NCBI GenBank assembly: GCA_036936605.1
Contig: JAUPFV010000001.1
Location: forward strand, 348,389,081 to 348,453,080
Origin: Limnanthes douglasii subsp. nivea
Lineage: Eukaryota; Streptophyta; Magnoliopsida; Brassicales; Limnanthaceae
DNA length: 64,000 nucleotides
Reading direction: 5' to 3'
Shown: positions 10,524 to 21,048 of the stretch, piece by piece
How positions within the stretch are numbered: position 1 is the first letter of the stretch
How the letters are laid out: every line of letters starts with the position of its first letter
Program-made: the position numbers and the translations under genes
Notes under the pieces: generated by a model
Seen by the model: only the letters and a program-made list of their open reading frames with translations
The model's database searches: none
Told to the model about the DNA's origin: nothing

Positions 10524-13500
10524 CAGTTTGGGGGGTTGTCTTCTGATGGAACAGATGAGGGAATTGATGATCCGAGGTCAACCCCGAGTTCTGTGGTGGT
10601 CAATGAAGAAATAGAGGAATATATTTTTAATAATGGCAGGGTACTTCGAATTGGCACCCTGTTATCTTTGTCGATGCGAGAAAAGTTGTTGACTTTTTTG
10701 TCTGAAAATTTGGATGTGTTTGCGTGGAGATCCGAAGACGTAGTAGGGGTCCCAAGTAACATCATATGTCATAGCTTAGCGGTTGATCCGAAGGTCAAAC
10801 CGATTATCCAAAAAAGAAGGGCTTTTTCATTGGAGAAATCTGAGGCCATAGTTGCCGAAGTGGATCGGCTATACAAGATGGGGCACATTAGGGAGGCCAA
10901 TTATCCGAGGTGGACGGCTAATCCGGTGGTAGTGAAAAAGAAGAACGGAAAATGGCGAATGTGTGTGGACTTCACAGATTTGAATAGAGCCTGTCCAAAA
11001 GATCCTTTTCCGGTGCCTCGAATAGATCAGTTAGTGGATTCCACTTCGGGAAATAAAATTTTGACTTTCATGGATGCATTTTCGGGGTATAATCAAATTC
11101 GAATGAATCCAGATGATGAAGAAAGCACGACTTTTATTACTGACAGAGGTTTGCACTGCTATAAAGTAATGCCGTTTGGATTGAAAAATGTTGGGTCAAC
11201 ATATCAGAGGCTGATGAATAAGGCGTTTGCTTCACAGATTGGGAGAAATATTGAAGTGTACATCGATGACATGCTTGTTAAAAGCAAGAGTGATGATGAA
11301 CATATTGATGATTTAGAAGAGACGTTTTTGAATCTTTGAGCCATTCAATTGAAGTTGAACCCAGAAAAATGCACATTTGGAGTCCGATCTGGCAAATTTT
11401 TGGGGTATATGATTAGTGAAAGAGGAATCGAGGTGGATCCAGAACAGTTGAAGGCTCTGATATCGATGTCTTCACCTCGGAATATCAAAGAAGTGCAAAT
11501 GCTAACGGGCAGGTTAGCAGCTTTGAACAGATTCATTTCTCGTTTTTCAGATAAGTGCTTGCCTTTTTTCCAGGTGCTGCGTAAACCCAATAATTTCGAG
11601 TGGACTTCGGATTGTGAAGAAGCCTTTTTGAAGATCAAAAATCTTTTGTCCTCTCCTGAAATATTATCAAAGCCTCGGAAAGGTGAGCAATTATTTTTGT
11701 ATATAGCAGTGTCAGATTATGCAGTAAGCGCAGTTTTGGTCAGTGAGGACACAAAAATTTCGAAGCCTGTTTACTATGTCAGCAAAAGTTTGGTTGATGC
11801 TGAGAAACGCTATTTGAAGCTCGAAAAATTGGCACTGTGTATAGTAGTGGCAGTAAGAAAAATGCGCCCTTACTTCCAGGCACATACGATTGTAGTTCGA
11901 ACTTCATATCCATTAAAAAATGTTTTGCAAAAACCAGACATTTCAGGAAGAATGACCAAGTGGTCTGTGGAATTGGGAGATTTCGATGTGCTATTTTCTC
12001 CTCGAACAGCTATCAAAGCTCAAGCTTTAGCAGATTTTTTGGTGGAGTTTCACTCAAGCAGATCCGAAGAGAAAGATGCTGGAAAGGTGAATGAGAATCC
12101 GACGTGGACAATACGAACTGATGGGGGATCCAGTAGTAAAGGGTCAAGTGCAGGAGTCGAGTTGGTGGCACCAACAGGGGAATTTATGTTTCAAGCTATA
12201 AAATTTGGCTTTCATGCTTCAAATAACGAAGCTGAATATGAAGCTGTGCTAGCAGGATTGCGGTTAGCAAAGATTTGTGGAGCAATGTTTGTACGCTTGG
12301 AAACAGATTCACAGTTGGTAGTTAACCACGTTAAAGGGGTGTCGGAAGCTAAAAAGGAGCGTTTGATTTTGTACTTACAAGAGCTTCGAGGAGTGATGGC
12401 ACAGTTTGAAAATGTCGAAGTGGAGCATATTCGAAGAGGTAGCAACACAATGGCTGATTCTTTGGCAACAATGGCTTACTCTGAAGAATATCCGTGGATC
12501 ATAACACAACCATCGCCTTCGATCATACCGAATTCTGAGCAATGTGAAGTTGTTAGTGAGGTAGTGAATGATCCGATGTGCGCTCGAGGAGATTGGAGGT
12601 ATGACTTGTTAAACTTTATTTCGAAGGGAATTTTACCTCTTGATAAACACTTGCTTGAGAAAATAAAGTACAAAGCTCTTGGCTATGTGATATTGGATGG
12701 AGTATTGTACAAAAGGTCTGCGTCGAAACCTTTGCTACGATGTTTAAGCAAACAAGAGTCCCAGGACATTTTATCCGAACTGCATGATGGGGATGGATCA
12801 GCTCATTGTGGATTCAAAGCCTTAGCGCGTCGGGTATTGTTGGCAGGATATTATTGGCCTACTATTATGCAAGATGCCAAGTCGTTAGTTCGAAGCTGTG
12901 ATACTTGCCAAAGATATGCAAATTTAATACACAAGCCGGCAGTACCCCTAATGACAATTTCAGAGGCGGTTCCTTTCGATAGGTGGGGGATTGACTTAGT
13001 GGGACCATTACCTATGGCTTCTGGAGGAAGACAGATGATTATTGTTGCGGTTGATTATTTTTCGAAGTGGGCAGAAGCAGAGCCCTTGGCTGGGACAAAA
13101 GCTAAGGATGTAATCAAGTTTATTCAAAGTAACATTTGTTACCGTTTTGGAGTGCCTCGAAAAATAACGACGGACAATGGTCCTCAATTTAATAATAAGG
13201 AAATGGACTCTTTTTGTTCTTCGAAAGGGATACAGCAATGCTTCTCCACTCCTTTCCACCCTCAGGCAAATGGACAGGTGGAAGTTACAAATAGATCTAT
13301 TTTGGATGGCTTGAAGAAAAATTTGGCAGGAGCAGCAGGGAAATGGCCAAATTTTCTTCAAGAAGTATTATGGGCATATAGAACAACCCCTAGAGAGGCT
13401 ACAAAAGAGACTCCTTTTTCTTTAGTATATGGGATGGACGTTGTGTGCCCTGCTGAATCTACATTGCCCTCTTATAGACTACTACAATATTCCGATGCGG

Positions 13501-13829
13501 ATAATGATGAGGCTAGAAGGGTGGAGTTAGATTTGTTGGAAGAAAAAAGGGTCAAGGCACATTTGAATGTGATCCATTATCAAACATTAATGAGAAGCAG
13601 ATACGACGCTAAAGTTAAAAGAAGAGAATTCAAAATTGGCGATCGAGTGTTACGAAAAGTATTTCTTCACACTAAGGATAAACACCTCGGAAAGTTAGCC
13701 CCAAATTGGGAAGGTCCTTATGAAGTTAAAATGAGGGTCAAGCCAGGTTCCTACAGGTTGTCAGATCGAGAAGGGAGGATGCTCAAACACCCTTGGAATA
13801 TAGAGCACTTGAAATTGTACTGTGAGTAA
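10524..13829 (+). pseudogene. Tat Pol: RT, RNase H, archaeal-type RNase H, integrase
   Basis: One frame except for TGA at 11337-11339, where comparison suggests an Arg CGA was lost by C-to-T change. RT blocks include [30 protein letters not shown] and YIDD (11259-11270). Ty3 RNase H follows (YYVSKSL, YLKLEKLAL). The second, archaeal-type RNase H begins at TDGGSSSKG (about 12117) with NNEAEYEA and ETDSQLVVN. Integrase has the HHCC finger (about 12795-12915), catalytic Asp in WGIDLVGPLP, Asp in TDNGPQF (about 13170) and Glu in NGQVEVTN (about 13280). The C-terminal GPY module (NWEGPYEV) is near 13710. The protein, about 1,100 residues, would copy RNA to DNA and insert it. Confidence 0.95.
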
Positions 13830-13861
13830 AACTGAACTTCGAATTTCTGTAAAACAGACAT

Positions 13862-13902
13862 ACTCTTTCCTTATCTGTTGGCCCAGAAAGGTTTTAACGA
13901 GG
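13862..13902 (+). ncRNA. Conserved post-pol stem-loop of the Tat element
   Basis: Thirty-two bases after the pol stop, ACTCTTTCC is followed by 19 bases that fold as TCTG (13874-13877) / CAGA (13884-13887) around loop TTGGCC, then GGTTTTAACGAGG. The same layout with different stem bases occurs at 9-51 and 38104-38144, so pairing is kept while sequence changes. Role unknown; it could act in genomic RNA packaging, 3' end formation or strand transfer. Confidence 0.5.
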
Positions 13903-14090
13903 TGTCTGGTTAATATTGAATTTTTTAATAAAGTTTCTTTTGGCCATTGGTTGTTTACTATGATGTGTGATTTATTATTTTGGTAATTTGGCAAAGACTG
14001 ATCATCTTTGAAAGTTGACCAAGAATAATTTTCCGAAGCGATAGCTTTGAAGAAACAACCAAATTTTCGAGGTGCCACGTCTTATGAGTG

Positions 14091-14594
14091 TGATGAGGAT
14101 AAAAGTAGCCCGAGGGTAGGCTGGTAATTTTAAGTGGAGTTTTAAGGCGGCGTAAGGGTGTTTCACTGTGGTGTGGTGGTGTTTAAGGGTGCTTTAATAT
14201 ATTTCAAAGTGTTTCAAAGTGTTTTAAGGGTGGAGAGAGAATTAAGCAGCCTGGCAGCAGTTAATTTTTCTTACCCATAGTTAATGCTGGTGGTTGGGCA
14301 TTTATAGTATGAAATTTGGGCCCTTATGGGCTTTCGGGTCAAGTTTAATGGACCTGGGTCATGTTTAAAGACCCATGAGTTTTAAGCAGGTGTACAGGTA
14401 GCTTAGTCAGATAGTGATTAGGTTTTTTAGTACTTTAGTCATAGTTCGAACTGCCTTATGTTTGCAGTGTTCAAAATCATCTGTCCGGTTCAATCAGCGC
14501 TGTTCGAACTGAAGTCATGGAGTCTGTCCGAATTTACGGGGTGACTTTACTTTGGACTACCCTTCCGGGGGGCTCTTCGAATTCGGACTCATCA
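14091..14594 (-). repeat. Solo LTR of a related Tat family inside the Tat element
   Basis: Starts TGATGAGGATAAAAG and ends TTCGGACTCATCA on the plus strand, flanked by GAGTG at 14086-14090 and 14595-14599. It shares long blocks (CCCGAGGGTA, GAGAATTAAGCAG, CCTTATGGGCTTTCGGGTCA) with the solo LTR at 56415-56821 and more weakly with the LTRs at 32825 and 34172. Orientation is inferred as minus from TATA-like CTATAAATGCC on that strand and from the other family members. No internal sequence remains. Confidence 0.85.
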
Positions 14595-14720
14595 GAGTGC
14601 ATCTATTTTTCGAGGTGCCACGTCTTATGAGTGCATCTATTTTTCGAGGTGCCACGTTTTATGAGTGCATCTATTTTTCGAGGTGCCACGTTTTATGAGT
14701 GCATCTATATTTAGAAATAA
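14595..14720. repeat. 34-bp tandem repeats beside the solo LTR
   Basis: Units beginning GAGTGCATCTATTTTTCGAG start at 14595, 14629 and 14663, with a decayed fourth at 14697. Part of the same unit (TTTTCGAGGTGCCACGTC) lies left of the solo LTR at 14063-14085, so the LTR inserted into a pre-existing array. There are no spacers, so this is not a CRISPR. Confidence 0.85.
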
Positions 14721-14870
14721 CCAGTTCAAACAAGTATATCAGAAATTTAAGATATAAAAAAGAGAAGTGGTTTGCTCGTGGGATAAAATACGAAGTTTAC
14801 AAAAAAAAGGGGGGGGGGGGAAGCACTTAACCACATACACACAAAAAAAAACAAAAAACTGCTTAGCCTA

Positions 14871-17669
14871 TTAGGCATCATTTTCTTCTTCTTCTGATGA
14901 CTCCTCTTCGGAATTATTTTCTTCTTCTGAGGAAGAGCTTGGTGGCGCTTCGAACGCTTCCTTTGGGCGTTGTTCTTCTGGAACTCGTTTCCAGAGATTT
15001 GATAAGTCCAGTCTTGGACAAGCAGCATGAACTTCTCGAAGAAGCTGAATAGATGTATCAATTTGAGCTTTCTTCATGCCTTCGAGCATTAAAGAACCAA
15101 CTTTGGTTTCAGCCTTTTTGACTGCAGCTTTCTTTTCTTCTTCGAATCCTATTCGAAGTGTAGTTATCTCAGTTTGGCTATTTTCTAGTTTCTCTTTAGT
15201 TTCCTTAATAAGCTTCGTAGCATCGGAAATAGCAGTAGAATGTTCAGCCTTTAGACTTTCAAGAGCTTGCAGATGAGTAGTTTTAAGAGCTTCGACTTCA
15301 TCTTTGTGTTCTTTGAGAAGTTGTTCTTTCTCAGCTTCGAATTTCTGGAGTGCTTCATTTTTCGAAGTCTTTTCAGACTCTGTTTCTTTTCTGCTCCTAG
15401 CTAACTCTTGGGCAAGGCGCTCCAATTGAGTTTGAGAATTGCTCACCTCTTCGTATAACTTTGTGACTGCAGCAATTAAATTTAGAAAAGGTTGAAGAAT
15501 TGAAGTTACCTCATCGGATTTCTCTGAGTGAGGAAAGACTAATGGCTGATGAACAGGAGCGATGGTGTTAGATGTCGAAGCTGTAGCAGCCCCAATAGAA
15601 ATTGGTGGAACAACATTGGCAGGTTGAGAGCCAGAAAACACAAAATCCCCACTTGAGTTAAAGTCTTCGAAGTTCAGATAATCGTCTATTTGTTTATCTC
15701 CAAGTGTTATTTCTCCTTCAGGGTTTTTCTCAATAAAAGTTTTACCCTGCGCCTCGGAAGCTAGCACAGCCTCTAATATATCAGCTTCATTCTTTTCATT
15801 TGGCTTGCTAGACTTACTCTTTTTCTTTTTTGGAGAGGTGTCCTTTTTCTTTTTCAGGACAGGCTGATCTTCTTCGGATATGGTGGGAAGTGAAGGTGCA
15901 GATGTTTTTCTTTTCCCTACACTCTTCGAAGTCTTGGAATGCTTAGCCCTGCTTGTGCTGGCTTTCTTCTGGGTCAATTTTCTTTTCTTCTTTAAAGGAA
16001 GATGGCTGTCACTTCGATTCCGGAGCGGAAGATAGCATTTCCCATCTGGTGCAAGTATCCTCTCAACTGCTAGGAGGGGATCTGGTGGCGTCATCGGATC
16101 TTGAGGGAAGTCAGCCCCTAAAGATATACGCTAGAGATGGCTGTTAACAAAGTTAATAGGCTCGAATGCTGAGTGAAAGCCATTTCCCCAAGACTTTTCA
16201 GCCCACTCAGCCATTTTTTGGAAGATAAGTTTGGCTTCTTTTCGACGACTCTTAAATCGCCTCGGAATTTCTAAAGAGAGACAAATAGTTAGCTAAATAA
16301 ATTGATTCAAAAACAACTAGATAAATAAAGGAAGGTATCACTTACTACTGTCTCTCCAAGTAAGAGTAAGTTTGGAAGGATTGGCATCGGAAATATCTTT
16401 GCCATTTTCCCAGGCACCTGACAGAAAGACGAACCTTTGCTTCCAGAACTTATCGGCTTCGAGGAGGTCGTCGATAATTTTTAAATCATCTTCAAGGGTT
16501 AAGTAATAAAACGGCAGAACTGGGCCATTTGAAACTTTGGTTACTGAGATAAAGTCCTCGATTTCGAGGGGAATACCTCCAAGCCTCGATACCATGATTG
16601 CTGAGAACAAAGTGAAGAGCAAGTTGGGGGTGACTTGTGTTGGGCACAATCTGTGGATTTCGAAGAACCTTACTATCATCGGATCAAGGGGAAACCGAAG
16701 TCCCCAGTTGAAGAGCTCAGGGTACACTACTAACTCATCTTTTTGACAGTTTAAGGGCGTCTCTCCTTCTACTGGTAATCGAAGAATCATATTATCAGTT
16801 AATCCCCATAGCTTTCTGAGTTGCTCTTTCTCTGATTCGAGGTAGTAGCTATAGGATACATTCTTTAAGGCAAGAATGTACCAAGCAGAAAGAGGCTTGA
16901 GATTTTCTTGAACTAAGGAGGCAACGTTCTTGGGAAGTGTAATAAGAGCTTTTTTCCCTCGAGTCTTTTTTGGAGGAGCTACACCATCAGCCTCGGATTC
17001 CTCTTCGGCATCAGACTCAGTAGCTTCAGAATCGTCTTTTTTGTGATCCTCATCGGAGTGACTTCGGATTTGAGTCTCCTGTTGAGTCACAGGAATTGGC
17101 TGACTACACTCTGGTGTAATGTCATCCACTTCTTGTGGGGGAGGAGAAGAGTGTGGGGGAGGAGAAGAGTTTTCTGTTTCTTCACCCATTACTAAGAAAG
17201 GTGATTTTTTGGCACGTTTAGCTCTGATAGCCTCGAATTGAGGAGGGAGTGTGTTGGATTGAAGGTTTTTTGTCTCTTCGACTTGAAGGACAAGTGATTT
17301 GGGTTGTGATTTGTTATCAGTTGGTGGCTTGTCTAAAGTAACTACTTTAGATTTCCGATGAGGTCTTAGCAATGAAGATTTGGCTGGATTTTGAAGAGGA
17401 GAGGCTGTTGAGTTATTTTCTGGGTTAGAAACTAAAGGTGAAGACGAAGTGGCAAGGTTAGGATTGAAGTTACCGTATTTAAAAGTGGTACAGGAAGAGT
17501 GAGGACCGTTGTAGATCAACCCAGCAGCTTTGTATTCTTTGGCTCTTCGAGAAATGCAAAGATAATCGTAGGCCCCGAATACTTGGTTACTGGAACCAGG
17601 AAAAAGATTTTTCTTTGATCTTACTGGTCTTATGGGTTTAAATCTATTATATCTAGGGTATCTTCTCAT
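14871..17669 (-). CDS. Antisense gene of the Tat element: PF04195-like domain, coiled coil, acidic tail; one intron
   Basis: Runs opposite gag-pol. The first ATG of the open frame is 17669. Exon 1 (17669-16346) encodes a basic N-terminus, a disordered Ser/Pro/Lys-rich part, and a domain like 'putative gypsy type transposon' (PF04195): FNWGLRFPLDPMIVRFFEIH, RLCPTQVTPN, FLSGAWENG. A 75-bp intron (16345-16271), donor GTAAGT and acceptor CTTTAG, phase 1, leads into exon 2 (16270-14871). Exon 2 continues IPRRF...AEWAEKSWGNGF, then a Lys-rich stretch, a long coiled coil (about 15110-15470) and a Glu/Ser tail ending EEEENDA. Total about 907 residues with one in-frame TAG at 16131-16133. Homologous copies lie at 34980-37735 and 53945-54735. 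Function unknown; antisense ORFs are known from Retand-type elements. Confidence 0.8.
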
Positions 17670-17855
17670 ACAATGGGTATTGGTATGAGATATTGCTTGG
17701 GTAGACAAGAAAAGATGAAGTGAGTTGAAGGTTTATGAAGATCAGGTTGAAGATGAAGAACAGGTTGAAGATGAAGAGGTTGAAGATGAAGAACAGATTG
17801 AAGATGGTTCAAAAGACGGATTCTCTAAAAAGTTCTTAATGAAAGAATAGTTGGG

Positions 17856-17863
17856 TATTTATA
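17856..17863 (-). promoter_or_regulatory. TATA box of the antisense gene
   Basis: On the minus strand CCTATAAATACCC matches the plant TATA consensus exactly. It lies about 190 bp before ATG 17669, and transcription would point away from the 3' LTR into the antisense gene. The equivalent place in the copy at 34980 has TATATATA. Confidence 0.6.
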
Positions 17864-18262
17864 GGATAAAAGAATGACGTCGAGAATGTGAAAGTGTGGA
17901 ACAAGTAAGTTGCTTTCATTGGGTGGAATATGAAACGAAAAGGAAACGTGTAGTGTCACAGGTCTACTACTAGAGGTCTAATCAATCTATCAGGTAGGGA
18001 TCAGAGATTTCGAAGTGTTATTAAATTATGTTTGAAGTAATAATGTTTGAAGAAGAGGCAAAGCTATACCACAAGAAGTCAAATTCGAAGAGGAGTTAAA
18101 TTCGAAGCAATTGAGAAATTCGTTTGCACGTATTCATAAATTCGAAGAAAAGTCATAGACCATTGAGTTTAATCATAATAAAGACATAAAGTGGTGAAAA
18201 TGGTGTTGATCTGAGGAAGAATTCGAGGAGCTAATAGTTCTTATAAATATCTATATAAGAAC

Positions 18263-18274
18263 TAGGGGGGCTAC
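18263..18274 (+). other. Polypurine tract region of the Tat element
   Basis: TAGGGGGG followed by CTAC lies directly before the 3' LTR start TGATAAGG. The same G-run plus CTAC spacing precedes the LTR at 34533 read on the minus strand. Confidence 0.75.
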
Positions 18275-18557
18275 TGATAAGGAAAGATATTCCTCAGGGA
18301 CATAAGTGTAATTGATAGGGACTAAATTGATAATTTCTGTAAATATAGGATTAAATTAGGCTTTAGGAGAACCATGAGGGTTAAATCGTAAATATATCAA
18401 TATGTAACCATTTCTTTAACTAACTCACCCTGCCTATTTAAGGAGGCTGAAGAAGTTATTTTGACCTATGAAATATTTAGAAGCACTTTTTACTACTTAA
18501 AATTCTCCTTGAAGACTTTCTGTTCTTAACTCTCTCACTACAACTTTAATTCACACA
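18275..18557 (+). repeat. 3' LTR of the Tat element
   Basis: Same start and end as 7678-7961. Differences found by eye are four transitions (for example CTTAGGG/CTCAGGG and GCTAAAG/GCTGAAG) and one base missing near the end (CACACCA/CACACA). Confidence 0.93.
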
Positions 18558-19640
18558 AATGGTAAAGAATATTACTCAAATGCATTTCAATTATTTATGG
18601 AACAAAAAGGAATGATTCACCAAACTTCGTGTGTGGACACACCATCTCAAAATGGTGTTGCTCAAAGAAAAAATAGACATCTTTTAGAGGTTACTCGTGC
18701 ACTTCTTTTTCAAATGAAAGTACCGAAATTATTTTGGGCAGATGCTGTTTCCACCGCATGTTTTTTTAATTAATCGTATGCCATCTACTGTCCTTTCAAA
18801 TAATATTCCATATTCTGTGTTTTTTCCATCTAAACCTCTATTTCCTGTTGAACCACGCATTTTTGGATGTACTTGCTTTGTTAGGGATGTAAGTCCTACT
18901 CGTACAAAATTAGATCCCAAATCCTTGAAATGTGTTTTTCTTGGATATTCTAGGTTTCAAAAAGGCTGTAAATGTTTTTCCCCATCTCTTGATCGTTACA
19001 TAGTATCTAAGGATGTTACATTTTTAGAGCATGTTCCATTTTTTCATGGTTTGTCTAATTTCGATCCAGAAACAAATACTGTCGATGATGATTTACTCAT
19101 GTACACCACCATTCAAAGATTTAATGTACCTCCTCCACCAAATCAACCTCCTATTAGATATGTTTATTCTCGACGTAAAACACCTCCTCCATCATGTCCA
19201 CTACCAATTCCTTCGTCTCCAGATCCTGCTACAAACGATAATGAGTCCACTCCTGATCTTCCTATTGCTCTTCGAAAAGGTAAAAGACAATGTACTTATC
19301 CAATTTCTTATTTCCCAAAATATGATCAATTACCTTCTTCTACCCGATCTTTTATTGCATCTCTTGATTCTATTTATATTCCAAAAACTGTCTACGAAGC
19401 ATTATGTCATTCTGGCTGGAAAGCTGTAATGTTTGAAGAGATAAGAGCATTAGAAGACACTGGTACTTGGAAGTTGGTTGATTTACCCAATGGAAAGAAA
19501 GTTATCGGTTGTAGATGGGTGTTTAATATAAAAATGAATCCAGATGGGACGCTAGCTCGTCTCAAAGCACGACTTGTTGCAAAAGGATATGCTCAAACCT
19601 ATGGTGTTGATTACTCTGAAAACCTTTTCTCCGATAGCTA
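18558..19640 (+). pseudogene. Copia integrase C-terminal part and start of RT (right side of the interruption)
   Basis: Continues the copia frame cut at 7677: NGKEYYSNAFQLFMEQKG, then THQ/DTPSQNGVAQRKNRHLLE with the integrase Glu region, FWADAVSTACFF, FLGYSRFQKG. After a Pro-rich linker the RT begins at WKLVDLPNGKKVIGCRWVFN and LKARLVAKGYAQ. A frame break occurs near 18765 and another near 19620 (YSENLFSDS is off-frame where an ETFSPIAK-type block is expected). Confidence 0.88.
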
Positions 19641-20917
19641 AGTTTACCTCTATTCGTTTATTTATTTCTTTAGCAGCATCAAATGATTGGCCATTACATC
19701 AGTTAGATATTACAAATGCATTTTTACACGGAGACCTTCAAGAAGAAGTCTATATGGAGAAACCACCTGGATTTGTTGCTCAGTGGGGGAGAGGAAATGT
19801 ATGTCATTTGTATAAATCATTGTACGGATTAAAACAAAGTCCTCGTGCTTGGTTCGGCAAGTTTAGTGATGCATTAAATGAATTTGGGTTGAAGAAGAGC
19901 AGTTGTGATCACTCTGTCTTTTATAAACGTTCTGCAAATGAAATTATACTCGTAGTTGTATATGTAGATGACATCAATATTACTGGGAATGATATTAAAG
20001 GTATTTTATTATTTAAAACATTTTTACATTCGCGATTTCAAACAAAAGATTTAGGACCATTGAAGTATTTTTTGGGGGTTGAAATAACAAGAAACAATAA
20101 AGGTATTCTTTCATCGCAGAGAAAATATATTCTAGATTTGTTGATGGAAACAGGAAAGCTAGGAGCAAAACCATGTAATACACCAATGGTTCCTAATTCG
20201 CAATTACTGAAAGATGGCGGAGAATTGTTTAGTGATCTAGAAAAGTATCGTCGATTAGTATGAGAACTCAATTACCTTACAGTAACTCGACCAGATATTG
20301 CATATCCAGTCAGTGTTGTAAGTCAGTTTATATCTTCTCCAACAGTTAATCATTGGGCAGCACTAGAACACATCTTGTGTTATCTCAAATCAGCTCTTGG
20401 ACTAGGATTGTGGTATAGCGGTATTGGTCATACAAATATAGAGTGTTTTGCAGATGAAGATTGGGCTGGATCTAAAACTGATAGAAGATCGACCACTGGT
20501 TACTGTGTTTTTGTAGGGGGTAATTTGGTATCTTGGAAGAGTAAGAAACAAAATGTTGTATTGCGATCGAGTGCTGAAGCTGAATATAGAGCCATGGCTC
20601 AATCTACTTGTGAGATAATTTGGATTTTCCAATTGTTAAATGATATTGGCATCAAGACTACCATGCGTGAAAAATTATGGTGTGATAATCAAGCGGCGCT
20701 GCACATTGCGTCTAATCCCGTCTTTCACAAAAGAACGAAGCATATTGAAATTGATTGTCATTTTATCCGCAAAAAGATTCAACAAAATCTCATTCATACG
20801 AGATATGTCAAAACAGGAGAACAACTAGGAGATATATTCACAAAAGCGCTCAATGGATCACGGATTACTTATATTTGTAACAAGTTGGGCATGATTAATA
20901 TATATACTCTAGGTTGA
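19620..20917 (+). pseudogene. Copia RT core and RNase H
   Basis: RT continues with PIAKFTSIRLFISLAA, QLDITNAFLHGDLQEEVYME, LYGLKQSPRAWF and the active site YVDD near 19960. A TGA at 20262-20264 interrupts it before ELNYLTVTRPDIAY. RNase H follows with FADEDWAGSKTDRRSTTGYC, WKSKKQNVVLRSSAEAEY, LWCDNQAALHIA and the C-terminal HTRYVKTGEQLGDIFTK, ending in TGA at 20915-20917. The stop overlaps a polypurine-like tract. Confidence 0.92.
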
Positions 20918-20924
20918 GGGGGAG
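20914..20924 (+). other. Extra polypurine-like tract right after copia pol
   Basis: TTGAGGGGGAG followed by TGTG is identical in its 11 bases to the tract at 21038-21048 that abuts the 3' LTR. About 125 bp lie between them, repeating part of the same CAAGCTTG-type context. Confidence 0.7.
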
Positions 20925-21037
20925 TGTGATTTCGTTTCAGTCTTTCGATCAAGCTTGCACTTCAAGTACTTCAGTTCAATTTTCAAAGAGAACGTTATTA
21001 TCAAAGATACGACAGTTTCAAGCACTTTCGCACAAGC

Positions 21038-21048
21038 TTGAGGGGGAG
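21038..21048 (+). other. Polypurine tract of the nested copia
   Basis: TTGAGGGGGAG lies directly against the 3' LTR start TGTTAACGG, where plus-strand DNA synthesis is primed in copia elements. Confidence 0.85.

Larger units (their letters stand above)
7678..18557 (+). mobile_element. Ty3/gypsy Tat-lineage retrotransposon, nearly complete, nested in copia
   Basis: Flanked by LTRs 7678-7961 and 18275-18557 that differ by only four transitions and one indel by hand count. The copia sequence ATGGT (or AATGGT) is duplicated at 7672-7677 and 18558-18563. Order: primer site, gag-protease, in-frame TAG, RT - RNase H - archaeal-type RNase H - integrase, post-pol hairpin, solo LTR, a gene on the opposite strand, polypurine tract, 3' LTR. 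The second RNase H and the opposite-strand gene place it in Tat (Retand-like). Lesions are few: a one-base shift in an A7 run, an in-frame TGA in RT and a TAG in the antisense gene. At a commonly used LTR rate (1.3e-8) the LTR divergence implies about half a million years. Confidence 0.95.

Noticed and set aside
14595..14720. CRISPR-like array
   Set aside because: 34-bp units are directly adjacent, without spacers; the context is a plant retrotransposon.
14809..14820. G12 run, and C12 run at 45920-45931, as structural (quadruplex) elements
   Set aside because: Single homopolymer runs, which may also be length errors in the assembly; no repeated G-tract pattern.
16131..16133. In-frame TAG in antisense exon 2 as a second readthrough site
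   Set aside because: The following bases CGTATA do not fit a leaky context, and the related copies read through this position with sense codons; a simple mutation is more likely.
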